From REDI01 sp038123735 (GTDB taxonomy: Bacteria > Myxococcota_A > UBA796 > GCA-2862545), in the NCBI GenBank assembly GCA_038123735.1, contig JAYPAP010000036.1, positions 1 through 29,315 on the forward strand: a DNA stretch of 29,315 nucleotides, given 5' to 3'. Position 1 is the stretch's first letter; every line of letters begins with the position of its first letter. Below are positions 14,985 through 25,517 of this stretch, piece by piece. The notes below the pieces were generated by a model. That model searched no databases. It was not told the origin of the DNA and worked only from the letters and a program-made list of their open reading frames with translations. The position numbers and the translations under genes are program-made.

Positions 14985-15512
14985 ATGAATCGTGATCAGA
15001 AAGCCGAATTTGTCGCTGAGGTTAGGGAGCGATTTAGCAGCTCTCCATTGGTCATCTTGACAGATTGGAAAGGATCGACAGTTGCGGAGATGGATTCTCT
15101 TCGCCGAGCCTGTGAGCCCGTCGGGGTTCACTTCCAAGTGGTCAAGAACACCTTGTGCCGTCGAGCGGTAGAGGGAACTGACCTGGAAGGTCTGTCAGAT
15201 CATTTCCGCGGAAACATCGGAGTCCTGTTTGCTGGTGATGACCCCATTGCGGCCGCCAAGCTCTTCCGGGCCCAGAAAAAGCAAAACGACAAACTGGTTT
15301 GTCGGGCGGGTTTCTTCGAGGGCGATGTCCTCGACGAGAAGGGAGTCGACACAGTCGCCGATCTTCCGTCGCGTGAAGAACTTCTCGTTTCCTTGCTTCG
15401 GACCATTCAAGAGGGACCACGTCAGGTCCTTGGTGTTCTCCAAGGCCCAGCACGCGACCTTTTGTATCTTCTCAAAAACTACGAAACCAAGCTTACCGAG
15501 GCGGATGGTTGA
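14985..15512 (+). CDS. rplJ: 50S ribosomal protein L10
   Basis: L10 anchors the L7/L12 dimers to the ribosome. The 175-residue sequence has the N-terminal rRNA-binding domain (VTDWKGSTVAEM-type strand, FQVVKNTLCRRAVEGT) and a C-terminal helix for L7/L12 dimers. GAGGTGAACG precedes the ATG, which follows rplA by 8 nt. There is thus no room for the long L10-binding leader found upstream of rplJ in E. coli; control must be elsewhere or differ. Confidence 0.97.
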   Translation: MNRDQKAEFVAEVRERFSSSPLVILTDWKGSTVAEMDSLRRACEPVGVHFQVVKNTLCRRAVEGTDLEGLSDHFRGNIGVLFAGDDPIAAAKLFRAQKKQNDKLVCRAGFFEGDVLDEKGVDTVADLPSREELLVSLLRTIQEGPRQVLGVLQGPARDLLYLLKNYETKLTEADG

Positions 15513-15593
15513 GGCTGACTGTCTCGGTCAAACGTCCTACCACTCAAATCGGGTGGCGCTATACGGCCTCGGCCGATACACGCGCAACCGAAA

Positions 15594-15610
15594 ATTTCCT
15601 TCGGAGAAAT
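15594..15610 (+). promoter_or_regulatory. UUCG hairpin covering the rplL ribosome site
   Basis: ATTTC-C (15594-15599) pairs with G-a-GAAAT (15604-15610, with one bulged A) around a cUUCGg tetraloop. The GGAG Shine-Dalgarno sequence of rplL (15603-15606) is inside the hairpin. It could set the high relative translation of L7/L12; this is inference. Confidence 0.5.
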
Positions 15611-15614
15611 CCAA

Positions 15615-15998
15615 ATGTCTCTTACTCAAGAAGAAGTTGTTGACTACATCAAGAATCTGAAGCTCGGAGAGGTCAAAGACCTGATCTCCACGCTTGAAGA
15701 CGCACTTGGCGTCGAAGCTAGCGCTCCAGTAATGGCCGTTGGTGCCGTCGGCGGTGCTGCCGCTGGTGGCGAGGCCGCTGCTGAGAAGACTGACTTTGAC
15801 GTCGTGATGACCAGCTTCGGTGCGAAGAAAATCGCCGTCATCAAAGCCGTCCGCCAGATCACTGGCCTCGGCCTCAAGGAAGCTAAGACCATGGTCGAAG
15901 GCGTACCCGCCAAGATCAAGGAAGGCGCTTCCAAGGAAGATGCGGAAGCTGCCAAGGCAGCTCTTGAGGAAGCCGGCGCTGAAGTCGAACTCAAGTGA
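15615..15998 (+). CDS. rplL: 50S ribosomal protein L7/L12
   Basis: L7/L12 is the multi-copy stalk protein that recruits translational GTPases. The 127-residue protein has an N-terminal dimerisation region (SLTQEEVVDYIKNLKLGEVKDL), an Ala/Gly-rich hinge (AVGAVGGAAAGGEAAA) and the C-terminal factor-binding domain (KKIAVIKAVRQITGLGLKEAKTMVEGVP). It follows rplJ by 102 nt and is followed by the attenuator-like rplL-rpoB spacer. Confidence 0.98.
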   Translation: MSLTQEEVVDYIKNLKLGEVKDLISTLEDALGVEASAPVMAVGAVGGAAAGGEAAAEKTDFDVVMTSFGAKKIAVIKAVRQITGLGLKEAKTMVEGVPAKIKEGASKEDAEAAKAALEEAGAEVELK

Positions 15999-16365
15999 TG
16001 TAGAGGACGGGCTCGCCGCGTTGTCGCGGCGGGCCCACTCTGTCATTGACTCGGCCGGTGACAGGGTAGTGAGGGGCGTTTCGTACGCGCTCTAGCCACA
16101 TTTGTGGTGAAGCTTTCGGCCGAATATTTGTGCGGAGCATATTTCACCCGCATGCAGCCACTGCTGACTTATCGCGAATATGCAGGTCAAAAGGCGATCT
16201 GCGTCCAAAGCCGGCATCCTAATCGGATGGCCGGTCGTAATTGGTTTTGGACAACGGCTCGCGGATCAATAGCGGCACTATCGAATTTCTAACCTGACTT
16301 TCGCGCTAGTCCGTCAGGGCCAGCGTAAGCTTATTCCAGCGTTTCCTGCTCGGAGGAGTACCCAG
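15999..16365 (+). promoter_or_regulatory. rplL-rpoB intergenic region with three strong hairpins
   Basis: This 367-nt spacer holds no convincing gene. It contains GGGCTCGCCGCG (16009-16020) paired with CGCGGCGGGCCC (16025-16036); CTCTGTCA (16038-16045) paired with TGACAGGG (16059-16066); and CCGGCATCC (16211-16219) paired with GGAT-g-GCCGG (16225-16234). None is followed by a U tract. In E. coli the equivalent spacer carries a partial attenuator and an RNase III processing site that lower rpoBC expression relative to rplL; the same role is likely here. GGAGGAG lies before the rpoB ATG. Confidence 0.6.
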
Positions 16366-19300
16366 ATGTCTCAAATCCTGGCGAATAACTATCGATTTCG
16401 GCCTTCTTTTGCCAGAACGAAGAGCGTGATTGACGTTCGGAACCTCATCGAGATCCAAAAGACGTCGTACGATGCATTCCTCCAGCCAACGACTGCCGGG
16501 CCGGACCGGGCAGACGTTGGACTACAAGCTGTCTTCAAGGGCGTATTCCCGATCGAAGACTTCTCGAACCGAGCGTCTCTCCAGTTCGTGTCGTATGAAC
16601 TTGAGCAGCCGAAGTACGACGTCGAGGAGTGTCGGGAGCGAGGTATGACCTTCTCCGCTCCCATCAAGGTGACCGTCCGCTTGGTGGTGTGGGATGTCGA
16701 CCCGGAAACCAATGCCCGGTCAATCTCAAACATCAAGGAACAGCCCGTATACTTCGGCGAAATACCATTGATGACCGAGAACGGAACCTTCATCGTCAAC
16801 GGAACGGAACGGGTCGTGGTCTCCCAGCTGCACCGAAGCCCGGGCATCTTCTTCGATAGCCAACGGTCTAAGACGGGCGCCGCGAAGATGATCTTTAGCG
16901 CTCGCATTATCCCTAATCGCGGCTCATGGATCGACTTCGAATTCGACTCAAAAGATATTCTGTACGTACGGATTGACCGTCGTCGGAAACTCCCCGCAAC
17001 CGTACTCCTTCGTGCACTCGGTTATTCAACCGACTCTCTGCTGAACTATTTCTACGATAGCGAACGAGTGTTCAGAACCGATGATGGTTGGTTTAAGGAA
17101 ACGACCGCCGAGCTGCTTTTCCAACAGAAGGCCACCACTGATATTTTCGATCCTGATGGCAAGCTGATCTGCAAGAAGGACAAGAAGTTCCTCAAGAATA
17201 TCTTGCGCAAGATGCGTGCGGCGGGAATGCTGCGAAAGGAAGTTCGGGTCGTCGATGGCCGGGAACGGGAAGTCGAGCTCGGCGTAATTCCGATTCGAGA
17301 AGAGGACCTGATCGGGAAGATCAGCTCACAGGACTTGGTGGACATGAACACCGGTCGCATTCTTGTCGAGTGCAACGAAGAGGTGACCCAAGAAGGGATC
17401 GCCAAGCTTTTGGGGCATGGCATCAGTGACTTCCGAGTCCTATTCATCGACGGACGATTGGTAGGGTCGTTCCTTCGCGATACTCTCGTCGTCGATAAGA
17501 TTGAGTCGACTGAAGAAGCTGTTGTTGAAATCTACCGACGCCTTCGGTCGGGTGACCCACAGAGCTACGAGTCGGCTGTGGAGCATTTCCACAACCTGTT
17601 TTTCAATGCGGAACGGTACGACCTTTCGCGCGTGGGTCGACACAAGCTCAACCATAAGCTGAATGTGGACGTTCCCCTCGACCAAACCACCCTTACCCGC
17701 GAGGATATTCTTCAGGTCGTGAAATACCTCATCGACTTGAAGAACAACAAGGGCGTGGTTGATGACATTGACCACCTCGGCAATCGACGGGTGCGTGCAG
17801 TCGGCGAGCTGTTGGAGAATCAATACCGTGTCGGCTTGGACCGGATGGGCAAAGCCATAAAAGAGCGGATGAGCCTGTCGGAGATTGAGGCCTTGATGCC
17901 CAATGATCTCATCAACAACAAACCAGTGAGTGCCGTGGTCAAGGAGTTCTTCGGATCGAGCCAGTTGTCTCAATTCATGGACCAGACCAACCCGCTATCG
18001 GAGATCACGCACAAACGGCGGTTGTCGGCCCTCGGACCAGGGGGACTTACCCGAGAACGAGCCGGTTTCGATGTGCGTGATGTGCACAAGACTCACTACG
18101 GTCGGGTCTGTCCAATTGAAACGCCGGAAGGCCCAAACATCGGTCTGATTGCGTCGTTGTCGACCTTTGCGAAGGTCAACGAGTTTGGGTTCATCGAGAC
18201 GCCCTACCGGATCGTGAAAGACGGTAAGGTCCTCGCCGAAGATCCAATTTATCTCGACGCGATGGACGAGGAAGAGACTTCCGATGGCCGTCCGCAAGTC
18301 ATTGCCCAGGCGGCCGCACCAATGGATGCCGACGGCAACTTCTCCGGTCAGCTAGTCCCGGCTCGCCGCGAGGGGGAGTTTGCCCTCGTTCGCCCAGACG
18401 AGGTGACCTTGATGGACGTCGCCCCGAACCAGTTGGTCTCGGTAGCAGCATCCTTGGTCCCTTTCCTGGAAAATGATGACGCTAACCGCGCTTTGATGGG
18501 TGCGAACATGCAGCGTCAGGCCGTCCCCGTCATTCGCACCGAGGCGCCGATCGTCGGTACCGGAATGGAGCGTGTGGTGGCTCGCGATGCTGGCGTCACC
18601 GTGACCTGTCGCCGTGCGGGCTACGTCGAGTCCGTGGATGCGGCTCGTATTGTAGTGAAGACCGACGAAGGAACAAATACTGAAATCGGTGCGGATGTAG
18701 ATATCTACAACCTCACTAAATTCCAGCGGAGCAATCAGAACACCTGTATCAACCAGCGTCCAGTCGTTCGTCCAGGTGACCGAGTTCTACCCGGTGAGGT
18801 GATTGCGGATGGGCCTGCGACAGAGCGTGGAGAGCTCGCACTCGGGCAGAACATGGTCGTGGCATTTATGCCGTGGAATGGTTATAACTTTGAGGATTCA
18901 ATCCTTATTTCTGAACGACTGACTCGGGAAGACCTCTACACCACGGTTCACATCGAGGAATTCGAGCTTGCAGCTCGGGATACCAAGCTGGGTAAAGAAG
19001 AGATCACGCGCGACATTCCAAACGTTGGTGACGAAGCGCTTAAGGACCTCGACGAAGCCGGCATTGTGAGAATTGGAGCTGAGGTTCGGCCAGGGGATAT
19101 TCTGGTCGGAAAAATCACTCCGAAGGGCGAAACCCAGCTCTCTCCCGAAGAGAAGTTGTTGCGCGCGATCTTTGGCGAAAAGGCCGGCGATGTGCGTGAT
19201 ACGTCTCTGAAGGTGCCGCCTGGAGTCGAGGGCACCGTCATCGGAGCGCAGGTATTTAGTCGGGAAGGCGTTGAAAAGGACGCGCGCGCCTTGGAGATCG

Positions 19301-20558
19301 AGGCTCAGGCTGAGAAGAAGATCGTACGGGACCGCGAAGAGACCTTGCGGACCATTCACGAGTCAGCACTCCGGGCTCTGTATCGAGTACTGAACGGCCA
19401 AATTGCCAGTACCCCGGTGTACCACCCTGAGTCTGGTGAGGAGCTCATAAGCGCAGGTCAGGCGTACACGGCTGACGTTCTCCGCCAGATTCCGCCCGAG
19501 CATTTCGAGCGGATTGGGGTTGAGAACGTTGACGTAGAGGATGAAGTCTGGAAACTCGCGGACCAAATCCGGGCCAAGGTTGATGAGATTCATCAGCGGT
19601 TCCAAGCCAAGATTGAGCGCTTGAAGAAGGGAGATGAACTTCCTCCGGGCGTCATAAAGATGGTGAAGATCTATGTTGCGATCAAGCGCAAGCTTTCGAT
19701 CGGTGACAAGATGGCTGGCCGTCACGGGAATAAGGGTGTTATCTCCAAGGTTCTTCCTCTCGAAGACNNNNNNNNNNATATCTTGCTGACGGGACGCCTG
19801 TTGATATCGTGCTGAATCCGCTGGGCGTGCCGTCGCGAATGAACGTGGGTCAGGTCCTCGAGACCCACTTGGGTTGGGCCGGACGGGGCATGGGTGTACG
19901 CATTGGCGAAATGCTGGACACGCATACTGCCAATGAACTCGGGGATTACCTGAAGAAGTGTTTCAAGCAGTCGCCGGAGATTCTCGAATTCATCGAGTCT
20001 GCAACCACGGATGACCTGATTCGGTTTGCCGAAAAGTACCGGGCAGGAGTGCCGATCGCTACACCGGTGTTCTCCGGAGTCGACGAGGGCGACATCAAGG
20101 ACGCCCTCGAGACTGCTGGGTTCGATAGGGACGGACAGACTCTGTTGTTCGATGGCCGAACGGGCGAGGCGTTCCGAGAGCGGGTCACAGTTGGGGTCAT
20201 GTACATGCTCAAGCTGCACCACCTCGTCGACGACAAGATCCACGCGCGGAGCATTGGACCCTACAGCCTGGTCACCCAACAGCCATTGGGTGGTAAGGCG
20301 CAATTTGGTGGCCAACGGCTCGGGGAGATGGAGGTTTGGGCCCTCGAAGCATACGGAGCAGCGTATGGACTTCAGGAGTTCCTTACAGTCAAGTCGGATG
20401 ACGTGGCCGGGCGAACCCGAATGTACGAATCCATCGTGAAGGGCGAAAACGTCCTTGAGGCTGGATTGCCAGAGTCATTCAATGTTTTGGTCAAAGAGAT
20501 GCAGGCGTTGGCGCTGGATGTGGAGCTTGTGGAAGACAAGCAACCACTTCACGGCTGA
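16366..20558 (+). CDS. rpoB: DNA-directed RNA polymerase beta subunit, interrupted by an N run
   Basis: RpoB forms one half of the RNA polymerase active-site cleft. The reading runs from ATG 16366 to the N run at 19768 and continues in another frame to TGA 20556-20558. Replacing ten N by five bases (expected ATGCC) gives EDMPYLADGTPVDIVLNPLG and a continuous protein of 1395 residues, so the gene is intact. Conserved blocks include the rifampicin region GSSQLSQFMDQTNPLSE (530-546), THKRRLSALGPGG, YGRVCPIETPEGPNIGLI, MPWNGYNFEDSI, KITPKGETQLSPEEKLLRAIFGEKAGDVRD (in parts), KIGDKMAGRHGNKG-like SIGDKMAGRHGNKG, and the C-terminal GGKAQFGGQRLGEMEVWALEAYGA (in parts). The main rifampicin-contact residues are wild type. 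Confidence 0.98.
19768..19777. other. Assembly gap (10 N) inside rpoB
   Basis: The flanks read ...VLPLED and YLADGTPVDIV. RpoB proteins have Met-Pro between these, so five bases are missing, not ten. This produces a false frameshift. Confidence 0.9.
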
Positions 20559-20658
20559 CGCGTATCGCCGCTTCAAATTGAGCATTTAACTAGTCTTTTT
20601 TACTTTCCCTTTTCCAGAGTCGTAGCATTCGCTGACTCAGTCCAAGCAGGAGATCACC

Positions 20659-23600
20659 GTGCGGGAGATCTACAACCTCTACGAAAAGCCCAAGAATCCT
20701 CTCAACTATGTGGCGATTCGCATTAGCCTTGCGTCACCTGAGAAGATCCGAAGTTGGTCCCACGGCGAAGTGAAAAAGCCGGAGACGATCAACTATCGTA
20801 CGTTCAAGCCTGAACGTGACGGTCTGTTCTGCGCGCGAATCTTCGGACCGATCAAGGACTACGAGTGCCTGTGCGGTAAGTACAAGCGGATGAAGTATCG
20901 TGGCATCACCTGCGAAAAATGCGGGGTGGAGGTCATCCAGGCTAAGGTGCGCCGCGAGCGTATGGGCCACATCGACTTGGCGACTCCCGTCGCTCACATT
21001 TGGTTCCTCAAGTCGCTGCCGTCTCGGATCGGCAACCTTCTCGATATTTCGCTGAAGGACCTTGAAAAGGTTCTGTATTGCGAAAACTACTCAGTGACTG
21101 ATCCAGGGGAAACCGCCCTTGAGAAGGGTCAAATTCTCACCGAGGAAGACTATCAAGAGATGGTGCAAACCTACGGCTACGGCTCGTTCGAAGTTGGAAT
21201 GGGCGGTGAGGTCGTACGCGACATGCTTGCAGACCTGGATGTCGTCGCACTTTCGGACAGCCTTCGCACCGAGATGAAGGAGACGAGCTCTGCGGCGCAG
21301 CGTCGTCGTTTCGCCAAGCGGCTTAAGATTGTTGAGGCCTTCCGCGATAGCGGAAATAGCCCGGAACACATGATGCTCGAGGTTGTTCCTGTACTACCTC
21401 CCGACTTGAGGCCCCTTGTCCCTCTTGATGGCGGGCGGTTTGCAACTTCAGACCTTAATGATCTGTACCGCAGGGTGATCAACCGGAACAACCGTCTGCA
21501 GCGGCTTCAAGACCTGAATGCACCCGAGATCATCGTCAAGAACGAAATGCGGATGCTCCAAGAATCGGTGGATGCGTTGTTTGACAACGGACGTCGAGGC
21601 AAGGTCTTCACAGGGCCCAATAAGCGTCCTCTCCGTTCTATTTCGGACATGTTGAAGGGCAAGCAAGGTCGATTCCGTCAGAACCTTCTCGGCAAGCGCG
21701 TTGATTACTCGGGCCGGTCCGTCATCGTTGTTGGTCCAGACCTTCGACTCCATCAGTGCGGACTTCCAAAGAAGATGGCCCTTGAGCTCTTCAAGCCGTT
21801 CATCTACAACAAGCTGGAAGAGCGCGGGCTCGTCACGACCATCAAGGCAGCCAAAAAGATGGTCGAGAAGGAACGCGAAGAGGTTTGGGACATCCTGGAA
21901 GAGGTGATCAAAGAGCACCCCGTGCTCCTCAACCGGGCTCCAACTCTTCACCGACTAGGCATCCAGGCGTTTGAGCCGGTGCTGATCGAGGGGCGAGCTA
22001 TTCGGCTGCACCCGTTGGTCTGTACGGCCTTCAACGCAGACTTCGATGGCGACCAAATGGCCGTCCACCTTCCTTTGTCAATCGAAGCCCAGATCGAAGC
22101 GCGCGTGCTCATGATGTCGACCAACAACATCTTGAGTCCGGCGAACGGCGGCCCCATCATCAAGCCTTCACAGGATGTCGTGCTTGGCGCCTACTACATG
22201 ACCCGTGAGCGGAAGTTCGCTCTCGGAGAAGGTAGGTATTTTGCGAATCCTGGTGAAGTTGGCGTCGCATTTGATGCCGGCGAGGTCGACCTCCACGCTC
22301 GAGTGAGCGTACGGATGCCGTCCCGACCGCTTGAAAAGCGCCTTGTGGAGCACCTGCCGGAACTGCAGGATGCGCATCTCGTCGTTGGCGTAGACACTGG
22401 TCATGGGTCCGAGATCTGGCACCTCCATCGCGGTCAGGTTGAGCGGCATGTAGGTGCGGGCAAAGCCGCCAATCTTGGAGAGTTTGCCGCTCTCGGCGGT
22501 GACGTCTGGGCGACCATCGCTGATGGCGATGGTTCTGTTAGCGCGGAGACTTCGGAGCACACCGCACTGCTTTTGGACATGGCTTACGTCGACGAAAATG
22601 GCCTGAAGAGCAAGGGCTACGCCGGAGGATTCGGAGAGCTATCCAAGGCGGTCTCCGGGGACCAGATGGCGATCGGAGTCGGGTGTCGCCTCCAAGCGCT
22701 TAAGAGCGGCGGAGCTGCTGCTCGGTCGGCATTCCCAGCAGGGGATGTCAACATGCATGAGCGCGTCATTGCAGGGCATCAGGTGTTCGTCTACGAGCTT
22801 CCTGAGGTACGGGGTGCGAACCGAGTGATCGCAGCCGTACACCCGATCTTGCCCTCGGAAGGCGGCGAAGTGAAGGTCGATGCACGATCAAACACCGCTC
22901 ATCGGGTCAAAGAGCTCCGTGAAATCGTGGCTACGCTGCGAGGAGAGTACAAGGAAAACCTCACCATGGTCGCGACAGCTGCAGGATTCTTTGGTTTCCG
23001 CGGCCGCGTGCCCGTTTGGACACTCGACTCAGACGAAAATGTGGTTGAGGGTCGTGGCGAGGTGGTGAGTACAACGGTCGGCCGCGTGCTGTTCTACCAA
23101 ATCGTGCCACCTGAGTTGCCCTTCGACCTAGTCGATCGCAACATGTCGAAAAAGGCTTTGGGTCAAGTGATCGACCGTTGCTACCGAGTGGCTGGGGCTA
23201 AGAAGACCGTGCTGTTCGCGGACGCCCTGATGGGGGTCGGATTCCGGATGGCGGCTGAGGCTGGGATCTCGATTTGTATCGACGATATGCAGATTCCACC
23301 AACGAAGTCGGCTATTCTCGAGGACGCTCACAAAGAGGTGCAAGACACCGAGAGCCAGTACAACGAAGGGCTCATCACGCCTCGGGAGAAGTACAATAAG
23401 GTCGTCGACATTTGGTCGAAGGTCACCGCCCAGATCTCGGAAGACTTGCTGTCCAACATCAGCAAGCAAACCGTTGTTGGGCCTGATGGTGAAAAGGCAG
23501 AACAAGACAGCTTCAACAGCATCTTCATGATGGTTGACTCTGGGGCTCGAGGGTCACCCACCCAGGTTCGGCAGCTCGCGGGTATGCGAGGCCTCATGGC

Positions 23601-25476
23601 GAGACCATCTGGGGAAATTATCGAGACTCCGATTACAGCCAACTTCCGGGAAGGTCTGTCGGTGCTCCAATACTTCACGTCCACTCACGGTGCACGGAAG
23701 GGTCTCGCCGATACCGCACTGAAGACCGCGAACTCGGGTTACCTGACCCGGCGTCTGGTCGACGTTGTGCAGGACACCATCGTCACTGCAATCGATTGCG
23801 GTACGACTGAAGGTATGGAGATCCAGTCACTCATTGAGGGAGGCGAGATCATCGAGCACCTCGGTGAGCGCATTCTTGGTCGGGTGACGGCTGAGGATAT
23901 TCTGGATCCGTACTCGGATGAAGTCCTTGTCCCTCGCGGCGGTGTTCTGGATGAGTCAGCGGTCGAAAAGGTCGTGCAAGCTGGTGTTGACCGTGTGCGG
24001 ATTCGCTCCGTCCTCACCTGCGAGATGCGTTGGGGCGTGTGCTCAAACTGCTACGGTCGTGATCTAGCGCGCGGTAATCTGGTCAACATCGGCGAAGCGG
24101 TGGGTGTCATCGCTGCTCAATCCATTGGTGAACCGGGTACTCAGCTCACCATGCGGACGTTCCACATTGGTGGTGCTGCGACCGGAAATGTGGCGCAGAG
24201 CAGCCTTGAACTCCGCACGAGTGGCATCGTTAAGTACAGCGAAGCACTGCTCACGGCGAAGAACCGAGATGGACAGACCATCGTTATGTCGCGTAACGGC
24301 GAGCTGACCGTCGAGGACCTCAAGGGACGGGAGCGCGAGCGGTATGGAGTTCCATATGGAGCTATTCTGCTCGTCGATGATGGTCAGAAGGTGGCAGCTA
24401 AAATGCGCGTGGCCCAGTGGGACCCGTTCAATATGCCAATTCTATCCACCATTACCGGTGAGGCCACCTTTGAAGACCTTCAGGATGGAGCGTCTGTTCG
24501 GGAAGAGATCGATGTTACCGGTCTATCGCGCATGGTCGTGACAGACTTCAAAGACACAGATCTCAAGCCAAGAATCGTCGTCACAGACGCCGACGGGCAG
24601 GCGCAACGGTACTTCCTGCCGGTGAACGCCTATGTGATGGCCCAGCCGGGTACAGTCATCGAAGTCGGGGATGTGGTGGCGAAAATCCCACGTGAAACCA
24701 CAAAGACAAAAGACATCACTGGTGGTTTGCCTCGTGTTGCGGAACTCTTCGAAGCGAGGAAGCCGAAAGAGGTTGCAATCATCACCGAGATTGATGGTGT
24801 TGTTTCGTTTGGTAAGGACACCAAGGGTAAACGACGAATTGTGGTCGAAGCCGAGGATGGTCTGATCCAGGAATACCTGATTCCGAAGGGCAAGAACATC
24901 ACCGTCAATGAGGGCGACTATGTCCGAGCTGGCGAAGCTCTCATGGATGGGGCGGCTAACCCTCATGATATTCTGAAGATCCAAGGTGAAGCTGCCTTGG
25001 CGCGGTATCTTCTGGATGAGATTCAAGAGGTCTACCGACTCCAGGGCGTTAAGATCAACGACAAGCACATCGAAGTCATCGTTCGTCAGATGCTACGACG
25101 TGTCCGGATCCGTGAGGTGGGCGATACCGACTTCCTCATTGATGAGGTTGTCGATAAGCACGCCTTTGATCGCGTGAATGAGCAACTTGTCGCGATGGGC
25201 GGTTTGCCAGCGAAGTCGGAGGCGTTGCTCTTGGGCATCACCAAGGCCAGTTTGTCGACGGATTCGTTCCTGTCTGCGGCGTCCTTCCAAGAGACAACCC
25301 GGGTGCTCACCGAGGCCGCCATTAAGGGCGCGGTGGACGACCTTCGCGGCTGTAAGGAGAACGTGATCATGGGACGCCTGATTCCAGCCGGGACGGGTTT
25401 CGCATCGTACGGAAAACTCGGGGTTCGTGTACGAGCGGAAGAGGGCAACGAAGAGGTCGCGGACACCGCTATTTAA
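20659..25476 (+). CDS. rpoC: DNA-directed RNA polymerase beta' subunit with a large insertion
   Basis: RpoC carries the catalytic magnesium site. The GTG start follows AGGAG. Visible landmarks: the zinc knuckle C70, C72, C85, C88; the catalytic NADFDGD at 459-465, one residue from E. coli numbering; the bridge helix/trigger loop region with GEPGTQLTMRTFHIGGAA; a second zinc cluster around CEMRWGVCSNCYGRD; and the proteobacterial-type insertion between the trigger-loop halves. The protein has 1605 residues against about 1407 in E. coli. The excess is one block, residues about 554-803 (22318-23067), between HARVSVRM and STTVGRVLFYQIVP, where E. coli has about 18 residues. The block stays in frame with similar codon use and no stop, so it looks genuine and lineage-specific. 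No known domain was recognised in it. Confidence 0.98.
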   Translation: MREIYNLYEKPKNPLNYVAIRISLASPEKIRSWSHGEVKKPETINYRTFKPERDGLFCARIFGPIKDYECLCGKYKRMKYRGITCEKCGVEVIQAKVRRERMGHIDLATPVAHIWFLKSLPSRIGNLLDISLKDLEKVLYCENYSVTDPGETALEKGQILTEEDYQEMVQTYGYGSFEVGMGGEVVRDMLADLDVVALSDSLRTEMKETSSAAQRRRFAKRLKIVEAFRDSGNSPEHMMLEVVPVLPPDLRPLVPLDGGRFATSDLNDLYRRVINRNNRLQRLQDLNAPEIIVKNEMRMLQESVDALFDNGRRGKVFTGPNKRPLRSISDMLKGKQGRFRQNLLGKRVDYSGRSVIVVGPDLRLHQCGLPKKMALELFKPFIYNKLEERGLVTTIKAAKKMVEKEREEVWDILEEVIKEHPVLLNRAPTLHRLGIQAFEPVLIEGRAIRLHPLVCTAFNADFDGDQMAVHLPLSIEAQIEARVLMMSTNNILSPANGGPIIKPSQDVVLGAYYMTRERKFALGEGRYFANPGEVGVAFDAGEVDLHARVSVRMPSRPLEKRLVEHLPELQDAHLVVGVDTGHGSEIWHLHRGQVERHVGAGKAANLGEFAALGGDVWATIADGDGSVSAETSEHTALLLDMAYVDENGLKSKGYAGGFGELSKAVSGDQMAIGVGCRLQALKSGGAAARSAFPAGDVNMHERVIAGHQVFVYELPEVRGANRVIAAVHPILPSEGGEVKVDARSNTAHRVKELREIVATLRGEYKENLTMVATAAGFFGFRGRVPVWTLDSDENVVEGRGEVVSTTVGRVLFYQIVPPELPFDLVDRNMSKKALGQVIDRCYRVAGAKKTVLFADALMGVGFRMAAEAGISICIDDMQIPPTKSAILEDAHKEVQDTESQYNEGLITPREKYNKVVDIWSKVTAQISEDLLSNISKQTVVGPDGEKAEQDSFNSIFMMVDSGARGSPTQVRQLAGMRGLMARPSGEIIETPITANFREGLSVLQYFTSTHGARKGLADTALKTANSGYLTRRLVDVVQDTIVTAIDCGTTEGMEIQSLIEGGEIIEHLGERILGRVTAEDILDPYSDEVLVPRGGVLDESAVEKVVQAGVDRVRIRSVLTCEMRWGVCSNCYGRDLARGNLVNIGEAVGVIAAQSIGEPGTQLTMRTFHIGGAATGNVAQSSLELRTSGIVKYSEALLTAKNRDGQTIVMSRNGELTVEDLKGRERERYGVPYGAILLVDDGQKVAAKMRVAQWDPFNMPILSTITGEATFEDLQDGASVREEIDVTGLSRMVVTDFKDTDLKPRIVVTDADGQAQRYFLPVNAYVMAQPGTVIEVGDVVAKIPRETTKTKDITGGLPRVAELFEARKPKEVAIITEIDGVVSFGKDTKGKRRIVVEAEDGLIQEYLIPKGKNITVNEGDYVRAGEALMDGAANPHDILKIQGEAALARYLLDEIQEVYRLQGVKINDKHIEVIVRQMLRRVRIREVGDTDFLIDEVVDKHAFDRVNEQLVAMGGLPAKSEALLLGITKASLSTDSFLSAASFQETTRVLTEAAIKGAVDDLRGCKENVIMGRLIPAGTGFASYGKLGVRVRAEEGNEEVADTAI

Positions 25477-25517
25477 TTCATTATAAAAGTGGCAGTCATC
25501 CGCCATTAATTGGAAAT

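Noticed and set aside
16104..16292. Open frame of 62 codons in the rplL-rpoB spacer
   Set aside because: No ribosome site, weak start, composition unlike the neighbours and placement among RNA hairpins argue for chance.
17941..18150. Possible rifampicin resistance in rpoB
   Set aside because: Residues at the main contact sites (SSQLSQFMDQ, THKRRLSAL, IETPEGPNIGLI) are wild type; a Lys replaces Pro in VHPTHYG but this position is variable in bacteria.
19768..20558. rpoB split or frameshifted into two genes
   Set aside because: The break coincides with ten N; replacing them by five bases restores the universally conserved EDMPY...DGTPVDIVLNPLG and a normal length.
22168..22560. Long open frame on the minus strand opposite the RpoC insertion
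   Set aside because: It is fully antisense to a continuous rpoC reading frame with conserved blocks on both sides, has no ribosome site and no recognisable motif.
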